Notes under the pieces: model-generated
The model's database searches: none
Seen by the model: only the letters and a program-made list of their open reading frames with translations
What the model was told of the DNA's origin: nothing
Assembly (NCBI RefSeq): GCF_016612505.1
Contig: NZ_JAENRR010000012.1
Coordinates: 1 to 64,000, forward strand
Direction of reading: 5' to 3'
DNA from: Carboxylicivirga marina
GTDB lineage: Bacteria; Bacteroidota; Bacteroidia; Bacteroidales; Marinilabiliaceae
DNA: 64,000 nt
Shown here: in pieces, positions 55,301 through 64,000 of the stretch
Position numbering within the stretch: position 1 is the first letter of the stretch
Layout of the letters: each line of letters starts with the position of its first letter
Made by a program: the position numbers and the translations under genes

Positions 55301-56374
55301 GCTATTTCTGACGATGGCTGTGGTATTAGTAAACACGCACAAACAGATGTTTTTGACCGTTTTAATACGCAGGCTTCACCTAACTATAGCAATCAGCAAG
55401 GTACAGGAATTGGTTTATCCTTGGTCAAAGAATATGTTACCATGCATGGTGGTGAGGTAAAAGTAGAAAGTGAACCTGACGATGGCAGTTGCTTTATTTT
55501 TACAATTCCATTGGATAGAAATAAGTTCGTGAAATTCAAAGAACAAGAGGAGGCAGAATCTGATAATGAGGAAACAAAAACGGAGGAGGTTATTGAAATT
55601 GAAGAACCAACTCCGGAGCCTGAAAGTGGACGAATGGTGGTGTTGGTAGTAGAAGATGATAGCGATATGCGTGATTATATTGTATCCGGGCTTAAGGAGC
55701 AATACAAAGTATTATCAGCAGAAAACGGCGTTAAAGGTCATCAAATCGCATTAAAAGAGGTTCCTGATATTATTATTTCCGATTGGATGATGCCCCAGAT
55801 GAATGGCATTGAGCTATGCCAAAAGATTAAAGGCGACTTAAGGACATGTCATATTCCATTAATATTATTAACTGCCAAAGGTGGCCTGGAAAGTAAGACA
55901 GAAGGCATTGAAACAGGTGCCGATGATTACATTCAGAAGCCTTTTAGCATGGCCTACTTAAAGGTAAGGATTAAAAATCTATGGCAACAGCGAGAACGCC
56001 TTAAAGCAGTTTATCAGAAACAAACAAGCCTGGAGCCTTCAGAGGTAACAGTGACATCGCTTGATGAAAAGTTCTTAGCTGACTTGATGGAATTACTCGA
56101 AAAAGATATGGATAATCCGGAACTTAATGTGAAAAGTTTGAGTGAAAAAATGGGAATGAGCCATACCAATCTTTATCGAAAAGTGAAAGCGTTGACCGGA
56201 CAAACCGCAACAGAGTTTATTCGAACGATACGATTAAAAAGAGCAGCCCAATTGTTAAAAAGTGGTCAGCTTAATGTGAGTGAAGTTATGTACATGGTAG
56301 GATTTTCACATCGTTCATATTTTACGCAAAGCTTTAAAGCCATGTATGGAGTTTCTCCTAAAGAGTATAAATAG
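52337..56374 (+). CDS. Hybrid two-component system sensor/regulator (HTCS), AraC output
   Basis: A one-protein signalling system of the type that controls glycan loci in Bacteroidota. An N-terminal signal/anchor leads to a periplasmic sensor with many two-component propeller repeats (ILEDADGFLWFGTSNGLAVYD, LVEDRKQHIWIGTETGI and others, about 30-690) and a Y_Y_Y domain (about 699-771). A membrane helix (about 780-805) is followed by the histidine kinase domain with NISHELKTPLT (His842), the ATPase N-box near residue 953 and GTGIGLSLV. The receiver has VVEDDSDMRDY and ISDWMMPQMNG (Asp1149). The C-terminus (about 1240-1345) is an AraC-type HTH. It likely binds an oligosaccharide from the target glycan and activates the four promoter modules. 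Confidence 0.95.
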   Translation: MSKKDIRICALSLGLLLIVLFSKANTNLRFEHLDLPSGINSTVKSILEDADGFLWFGTSNGLAVYDAYQLRQVEMVSENAYGSFGAINALVEDRKQHIWIGTETGIFIYDKNTEISVRIDDDYLKGIQCRTLYLSVTGDVFIGTADGFYIYDQDGQYIEHYLYQQELGGGLSHNMIRCFYEDKQERIWIGTFDGLNCLNRKEKKVTKHQFINKESQKKNNLILSIQPRYLDSDSILLIGTETGLCIFNSNNGEFKQYKHSKHKNSLSNNVIKSICVNGNDVWMGTDFGLNLFKADEQTFYNFFHDYKNTFSIANNVIHQVYVDSQNNLWLATDNGIDKMYLRSGKVLISKFYETSKVLDGELNITGLSVDNNGDVWLSTREGLVQYNKNDDAYHYHLPPALLHNKVSDVLCDKNGMVWITTAGGLNTYDGKNKQFKSYVADASDNKALKSNYIHAIARSKSATWFGSYGAGLHKVVSDEQGELSFYNFRYNEGKPNSINSNRITDVIADQRDNVWVATNKGLNKIDELRGVIKRFNNINNSENQYVADLFVDSTNTLWMAAYHGLLYTNTDKIDFKRIDEIQMDIQSVAVKGSMVYFVSDNGFYNYDLKNKKLLRIPNADLGVKSILHVELLGNDKLVLYGKEGFVTFKLDDVEIDSNVPEVRWTNFSILSEIIKPFKMRDSRYVINQHINKTENIELKYGENTFRIDFSSLQYSHVNDCSYKYMLDGYDEEWRTTMPNQAYVSYTQVRPGRYTLKVQASNKYGLYNDNWREIAIRIKPPLYLSVWAIIMYIVVLMGLFILSRKLLIAREKANNDIRFQTLQRQKSEELIEIKTRFFTNISHELKTPLTLISSPIDDLLSKEPEEPIKSSLLLVKRNTDRLKKLVNQILDIRKIEKGGEKLLIQEYDIIRFCDRIIGQFKDEAERRSMLLQYNTEESSLLMWFDMEKMEKVLVNLLSNAFKFTPDGGRIRVEVKDARKLPGKQNKIVVAISDDGCGISKHAQTDVFDRFNTQASPNYSNQQGTGIGLSLVKEYVTMHGGEVKVESEPDDGSCFIFTIPLDRNKFVKFKEQEEAESDNEETKTEEVIEIEEPTPEPESGRMVVLVVEDDSDMRDYIVSGLKEQYKVLSAENGVKGHQIALKEVPDIIISDWMMPQMNGIELCQKIKGDLRTCHIPLILLTAKGGLESKTEGIETGADDYIQKPFSMAYLKVRIKNLWQQRERLKAVYQKQTSLEPSEVTVTSLDEKFLADLMELLEKDMDNPELNVKSLSEKMGMSHTNLYRKVKALTGQTATEFIRTIRLKRAAQLLKSGQLNVSEVMYMVGFSHRSYFTQSFKAMYGVSPKEYK

Positions 56375-56396
56375 TTTTAAAAGTATTTGAACTAAA

Positions 56397-56434
56397 AATA
56401 AAGTCCGGACTAAATTAAAAGTCCGGACTTTATT
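56397..56434. terminator. Bidirectional terminator between convergent genes
   Basis: Perfect 15-bp arms at 56397-56411 and 56420-56434 (core AGTCCGGACT) surround an 8-nt A/T loop. A-rich and T-rich flanks allow it to work on both strands. It lies between the plus-strand sensor gene and the minus-strand beta-helix gene. Confidence 0.85.
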
Positions 56435-56454
56435 ATTTTAAAAGATGTTCAGCT

Positions 56455-57894
56455 TTATTTAATAATTATCTTACGGGTTGCTATTTGACCATTGCAATTG
56501 ATTTTAACGATTGTTAAACCTTTAATAACTGCAGGTAATTCAATCAGGTTACTGCCTGCCTTTATAGGTGATGAGTATAATTTCTGTCCGGTCATTGAAA
56601 ATACCTCTAGACACCCATTGCCAGCTTCTGTCATTACTGTAAATGAGCCATAATTAGGATTGGGAGCAATTGACATTTCAACACTTGACTCACGAATTGT
56701 TGTAGGGGTAGTGAATTCAAATGCACCAATGTCAGGAGCGCTTCCCCTGCTTGTACCAATCATGTCTGTAGCAATTGTGGTAGAAGCATCTGCTGCATCA
56801 ATAGCAACACTGCCTGAAAGGATAGGTAGTGTGTAAACTCCATTAGTACCTTTTATGAACGTGCCGAACTTTATATGGTTAGCAGTTGCATTTTCTTTTG
56901 AAATGCAATCTGTCCCAATTCCGAGGTTCCATGCAAATGAAATGATATTATGATGATTTGTACCTCTTTTAGTTATGTCAATGATATCACTAACAGTCGA
57001 GCTTATTTCAAGTCCTGAGGAACTAAGATTATTAGTTGAATTAAAAAGGATTGAATTGGTTAAATGAAGATATTTACCTTTACTAAAGCGAATTCCAACT
57101 GTCTTAGTACCTGTGCTGGGGCTTAAAATATGGTTGTATGCGAGTGTTGAATTGTTAATCTCAACGGTTCCGTAGTCCGCATTACTATTGTCCGAAAAAA
57201 TAGCGCAACCACCTCCATTATTGTCTGATGCTGTAGTTGCATTATTATAGATAACTGAGTTGTTAATAGTTATTTCATTGAGCTGATTAGCTTGTTTTGA
57301 GTAGCCCATAATTGCTCCACCACGAGTGCCACCAGCTATGTTGTTAGCAATGCAGCTATTTGTGATGTTTATACTACCCCAACTGGCAATTGCGCCACCG
57401 TTATTCTCAGAATAGCAATTTAAAATATTACATCTATCAATACTTATAGACTGGCCGGCATAGACGATTATTGCTCCACCAGCATCAGCATTATTACCAT
57501 ACCTGATGGTTAAATTTTTTAAGGAAAGATTTGCAGTGCCAGCTAGAGTGAAAATTCGATTGTTTGCAGATGTGCCTGTTCCAGAGTAGTCTGGTTCATT
57601 AGCTTGAGCTTGTATTATCACAGCATTGGCATCTCCATCTTGGCCTTCAATGCTAAGATTCTTATCAATCCATATGTTGGAGTGAGTATAGGTGCCCGCA
57701 GCAACTTTTATAATATCATTATCTGCAGCTTCACCTACTGCTTTAAAGATGGTGGCAAATGGAGAAGATTCACTCTGACCATCATTGATGTTGTTATCAC
57801 CAGAGCTGACATCTACATACCAGGTTGTTTGAGCAACAAGTGATCCAGAAAACAATAAGAAGAATGTAAAAATTGAGAGTTGAATTAATTTCAT
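56455..57894 (-). CDS. Right-handed beta-helix protein (Pmp-like GGAI repeats) with T9SS tail
   Basis: The only substantial minus-strand gene. The signal peptide ends near LVAQ (residue 22). TTWYVDVSSGDNNINDGQSESSPF is a DUF1565-like opening, followed by a beta-helix (about 45-390) with repeats DAGGAIIVYAG, NNGGAIASWG and TRGGAIMGYS, the GGAI pattern known from polymorphic outer-membrane-type and adhesin-like helices. SAPDIGAFEF closes the helix, as in many choice-of-anchor proteins. The end (about 400-479) is a T9SS tail (SIAPNPNYGSFTVM). It is not closely related to the two other beta-helix proteins here. It may be an adhesin or glycan-binding surface protein rather than an enzyme. Confidence 0.7.
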   Translation of the reverse strand: MKLIQLSIFTFFLLFSGSLVAQTTWYVDVSSGDNNINDGQSESSPFATIFKAVGEAADNDIIKVAAGTYTHSNIWIDKNLSIEGQDGDANAVIIQAQANEPDYSGTGTSANNRIFTLAGTANLSLKNLTIRYGNNADAGGAIIVYAGQSISIDRCNILNCYSENNGGAIASWGSINITNSCIANNIAGGTRGGAIMGYSKQANQLNEITINNSVIYNNATTASDNNGGGCAIFSDNSNADYGTVEINNSTLAYNHILSPSTGTKTVGIRFSKGKYLHLTNSILFNSTNNLSSSGLEISSTVSDIIDITKRGTNHHNIISFAWNLGIGTDCISKENATANHIKFGTFIKGTNGVYTLPILSGSVAIDAADASTTIATDMIGTSRGSAPDIGAFEFTTPTTIRESSVEMSIAPNPNYGSFTVMTEAGNGCLEVFSMTGQKLYSSPIKAGSNLIELPAVIKGLTIVKINCNGQIATRKIIIK

Positions 57895-58149
57895 AAGATT
57901 TTCTTTAAGTTAATAACTGTTTACAGATTAATGGAATAACAACCATTTTTATATAATTAAAATTAAAAAGTACCTGCATGAATTAGGTGCTGTAAGTCGT
58001 TAAATATTAGTGTGTAGTTCGATTGTATAACACATAATGGACTGTTGTTAACAGAAATAATACAAGATGTGTATGTGTTAGAATTTGACGTTTATCAGGG
58101 GCTTCAAATGCGCCATGCTTCTTAAGTTTGTTGCTATGAAGTAGATAAT
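57895..58149. other. Intergenic region upstream of divergent units
   Basis: AT-rich; contains the promoters of the minus-strand beta-helix gene and presumably of the downstream GH2 pair. No copy of the shared promoter module was found here. Confidence 0.4.
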
Positions 58150-58257
58150 ATGAGAAGGACGATCATCAAAGAATATTTAGTAGAAACTATAATTGTAATC
58201 TTATTAATTGGAGGAATGCTAATCCTATTAATGAGTTTATTTGAAGTTTATTTTTAA
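58150..58257 (+). CDS. Possible small single-pass membrane peptide (35 aa)
   Basis: An ATG-started open frame of 35 codons. It begins MRRTIIKEY, with positive charges before a hydrophobic helix (ETIIVILLIGGMLILLMSLF). The positive-inside layout suits a small inner-membrane peptide. There is no known family and no conservation evidence; it could be chance in AT-rich DNA. It lies 166 bp before the GH2 start. Confidence 0.3.
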   Translation: MRRTIIKEYLVETIIVILLIGGMLILLMSLFEVYF

Positions 58258-58423
58258 AGCCAATTAAAAGGGCAGAGCAGATAATAGAATGAAATATGAT
58301 AATCATTATTGCCATTAATATACTCTGCTATTTTGATTGTATGTGATGAAGGAAATAATCTCACCTTTTGGTCTATTTGCCTGTGAATTCACTAACAAGA
58401 ATTGTTGTAAAAAGATAAGTTTT

Positions 58424-60895
58424 ATGCATCAAATAACTGTATTTATAATTGGACTGTTTCTAGTATTGAGCAGTTGCTCTCAACCACAAGAACGTGTCAG
58501 AACTTCTTTTAATGAAGGATGGTTATTTTGCAAAGGCGAAACGGGAGAGGAGTACCTATCCGATTTTGATGATAATAGCTGGCGACAGCTAAATGTTCCG
58601 CACGATTGGGCAATAGAGGGCCCTTTTGATAAAGAGCACGATACGCGAACGGGAGGTTTGCCGGTATATGGAACAGCTTGGTATCGGAAACATTTTTTTG
58701 TTGATAACGAGCAGACAGGTAACTGCGTGACAGTTGAGTTTGATGGTGTTATGAATAATGCCGAAGTATATTTGAATGGACAAAGGGTTGGTCAACGTCC
58801 GTTTGGTTATATGGGATTTGAAGTTGATTTAACTTCTCACATCCAGTTTGGAGAAGAGAATGTGCTGGCAGTTAGGGTTAATCCTGAAGAATTATCGGCA
58901 CGCTGGTACCCGGGAGCTGGTATTTATCGTAACGTTTGGTTAGAATACAAACATCCGGTTCACATCAAACATTGGGGAACATTTGTTACAACCAAACACG
59001 TGCAAGCAAATACAGGGGTAATTAATGTTGAAACGACTATCATTAATCCGCAACTGAGTGAAGGAGATTTTGCCTTAGAATCTTTTATTATTGATACTTT
59101 AGGAAATAAAGTAGCATACACTAAAAGTGAGATTAATTTTTCAGATTCAAAAGAAGCTGTTGTGAATCAGGAATTAACGGTGAAAAATCCTCAGCTGTGG
59201 GATTTAGATAATCCATATCTTTATCGTGTCGAATCGAAACTGAAAAAAGACAATTCTTATATTGATGAGTATCATACTACTTTTGGAATTAGGACCATTC
59301 AATACTCAAAGGATAAAGGATTTCTGCTTAATGGAAATCAAGTTCGTTTCAATGGTGTTTGTTTGCATCACGATCTTGGACCATTGGGTACAGCTGTTAA
59401 TTACAGAGCAACAGAACGCCAGTTGGAAATAATGAAAGAGATAGGTGTTAATGCTATTCGTACCTCGCATAACCCACCATCACCTGAACAACTTGAATTA
59501 TGCGATAAAATGGGAATTTTAGTGCAAGTTGAGGCTTTTGATGAGTGGGAATTACCAAAGGTTGAGAATGGGTATAATAAATATTGGGATGAATGGCACG
59601 AAACCGACTTACGTGATATGATTAAACGTGATCGTAATCATCCATCTGTGGTTATGTGGAGTATTGGAAATGAGATAAAGGAGCAGAGGAAGAAGTATGG
59701 AGGTGAATTTGCTCAAAAGCTTGTGGATATTTGCCACGATGAAGATTCAACAAGACCTGTTACAGTTGGACTTAGCCAATATCCCCAATGTGTAAAAAAT
59801 GGATTGGCAGATGCAGTTGACTTAGTAGGATTGAATTACAAACCAACTCAGTATAATAATGCGCTAAAGTACAATCCTGAATTTATTGTGTATGGCTCAG
59901 AAACGTCCTCGGTTGTTAGTTCAAGAGGAGTGTACCATCTACCAGTCAAAAATTACGAAAAACATGAATCTTTACAAGTAAGTAGTTATGATATAATAAG
60001 TCCGCCATGGGCTTACCCACCCGATTTTGAAACGTATGCACAAGAAACGATGCCTCATTCCTTGGGTGAATTTGTATGGACTGGTTTTGATTATTTGGGC
60101 GAACCAACTCCTTATAATGGCAAGGATAACATGACACATGGTAAATGGGGTGGTGATTGGCCATCACGTAGTTCGTATTTTGGAATAGTCGATTTGTGTG
60201 GTTTCCCAAAAGACAGATACTATTATTATCAAAGTATCTGGACCGATGAGCCGATGGTACACATTCTGCCACATTGGAATTGGGCTGGTAGTGAAGGCAA
60301 AAATATTCCAGTTTATTGCTATACAAATTGTGACGAAGCAGAACTGTTTTTAAATGGTCGCTCACTTGGTAAAAAAGTGATGGGCGTGGATAAGACGACC
60401 ATTCCTGCGGATTTCTTGTGGTGGAAAAAGCCTGAAGTAACATGGGATTCGCCTTATCGTTTGAATTGGAATGTGAATTATGAGCCAGGTGAATTGAAAG
60501 TGCTTGCCTATAAAGATGGAAAGACAATTGCACAAAAAACAATTGTAACAGCGTCAAAACCACATAAAATTAAGTTACTAGCCGATAGAAAAACCATCAA
60601 TGCAGATGGAAGTGATTTGTCATTTATTACTGTAAAAATTGAAGATAAAGATGGTAATTTCTGCCCATTAGCAGATAACTTAGTGAACTTTGACATCGTT
60701 GGTCCTGCCTCAATAGTGGCGGTAGGTAATGGTGATGCAACAAGTACAGAATCATTTCAGGCCAATTACCGAAAAGCATTTAATGGCTTATGCATGCTCA
60801 TTATTAAAAGCAAGCCTGGAGAAGTCGGTGAGGTAACGATTACAGCCACTTCTGAAAAATTAAAGTCGGCACAGGTTTCTGTCGCTATAAAATAA
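58424..60895 (+). CDS. GH2 beta-galactosidase-like enzyme, lipoprotein
   Basis: The ATG at 58424 gives a lipoprotein signal ending at SSC (Cys18); an upstream in-frame start at 58337 would add an unlikely 29 residues. The jelly roll has GTAWYRKHFFV and WYPGAGIYRNVWLEY, and the barrel starts FLLNGNQVRFNGVCLHHD. Acid/base is Glu417 (WSIGNEIK) and nucleophile Glu493 (YGSETSS). GH2 C-terminal and Big1-like domains follow (LADRKTINADGSDLSFITVKI). It is similar in layout to the GH2 at 29165. It is followed after 48 bp by a LacZ-type GH2. The pair lies beyond the convergent terminator and has no shared promoter module, so it may be regulated separately. Confidence 0.87.
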   Translation: MHQITVFIIGLFLVLSSCSQPQERVRTSFNEGWLFCKGETGEEYLSDFDDNSWRQLNVPHDWAIEGPFDKEHDTRTGGLPVYGTAWYRKHFFVDNEQTGNCVTVEFDGVMNNAEVYLNGQRVGQRPFGYMGFEVDLTSHIQFGEENVLAVRVNPEELSARWYPGAGIYRNVWLEYKHPVHIKHWGTFVTTKHVQANTGVINVETTIINPQLSEGDFALESFIIDTLGNKVAYTKSEINFSDSKEAVVNQELTVKNPQLWDLDNPYLYRVESKLKKDNSYIDEYHTTFGIRTIQYSKDKGFLLNGNQVRFNGVCLHHDLGPLGTAVNYRATERQLEIMKEIGVNAIRTSHNPPSPEQLELCDKMGILVQVEAFDEWELPKVENGYNKYWDEWHETDLRDMIKRDRNHPSVVMWSIGNEIKEQRKKYGGEFAQKLVDICHDEDSTRPVTVGLSQYPQCVKNGLADAVDLVGLNYKPTQYNNALKYNPEFIVYGSETSSVVSSRGVYHLPVKNYEKHESLQVSSYDIISPPWAYPPDFETYAQETMPHSLGEFVWTGFDYLGEPTPYNGKDNMTHGKWGGDWPSRSSYFGIVDLCGFPKDRYYYYQSIWTDEPMVHILPHWNWAGSEGKNIPVYCYTNCDEAELFLNGRSLGKKVMGVDKTTIPADFLWWKKPEVTWDSPYRLNWNVNYEPGELKVLAYKDGKTIAQKTIVTASKPHKIKLLADRKTINADGSDLSFITVKIEDKDGNFCPLADNLVNFDIVGPASIVAVGNGDATSTESFQANYRKAFNGLCMLIIKSKPGEVGEVTITATSEKLKSAQVSVAIK

Positions 60896-60928
60896 CGAAT
60901 AATAGTATTAGCTTTAGGGCTTGTATAG

Positions 60929-64000
<3,072 letters not shown>

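Noticed and set aside
58272-58328. Inverted pair GCAGAG/CTCTGC upstream of GH2
   Set aside because: Only six base pairs with a 45-nt loop; not distinguishable from chance.
59946-60563. A 205-codon antisense frame inside GH2
   Set aside because: Opposite conserved GH2 coding sequence, with no recognisable protein features.

Overview
The window is part of a very large polysaccharide-utilisation locus from an AT-rich member of the Bacteroidota, most likely a marine or algae-associated Marinilabiliales or flavobacterial lineage. The evidence is: seven secreted proteins end in type IX secretion (T9SS) C-terminal sorting domains, many others are lipoproteins, the sensor is a hybrid two-component system of Bacteroidota type, and promoter elements resemble the Bacteroidota -7 box TAnnTTTG. 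No tRNA, rRNA, insertion sequence or CRISPR array was seen. No SusC/SusD pair, sulfatase-maturating enzyme or cytoplasmic sugar pathway lies in the window, so these must be elsewhere.

Layout. Unit 1 (672-19530): ten genes, with two clan GH-A enzymes, two tandem GH116, a CE20-type esterase, a sulfatase, a secreted FucU/RbsD-like mutarotase, GH29, GH2 and GH95. Unit 2 (20009-22712): GH43 and GH16-CBM. Unit 3 (23225-33491): GH50, an SGNH esterase, a secreted GalM, a broken T9SS tail, a PQQ-type propeller, GH2 and a metallophosphoesterase-LamG protein. Unit 4 (33760-49741): beta-helix protein, GH50, an esterase-GH43 fusion, a propeller protein resembling GH150 lambda-carrageenases, three sulfatases and a small lipoprotein. 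Then come a second beta-helix protein (49944-52271), the hybrid sensor/AraC regulator (52337-56374), a convergent beta-helix gene on the minus strand (56455-57894), and two more GH2 enzymes (58424-60895 and 60944 to beyond the window edge).

The most striking observation is a 59-bp promoter module that precedes each of units 1 to 4 (522-580, 19895-19953, 23133-23191, 33675-33733). Each copy has two half-sites beginning TTT exactly 21 bp apart, an invariant 11-base core TAAGCATTGTC between them, and a TAYTTTWR -7-like box at an identical distance downstream. Each of the four units also ends in a hairpin plus T-run. The direct repeat with two-turn spacing suits an AraC-type activator, and the sensor/AraC protein at 52337 is the obvious candidate. 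Twenty-six genes would then form one regulon.

How the genes could work together (inference): T9SS-exported GH16, beta-helix proteins, the GH150-like protein and two sulfatases would attack the polymer outside the cell. Lipoprotein or periplasmic GH50, GH2, GH29, GH95, GH43, GH116, esterases and sulfatases would trim oligosaccharides, and the two secreted mutarotases would equilibrate released fucose-like and galactose-like sugars. The enzyme set points to a sulfated, acylated galactan bearing fucose or L-galactose, such as an agar, porphyran or carrageenan-type red-algal polymer, but the exact substrate cannot be fixed from sequence alone.
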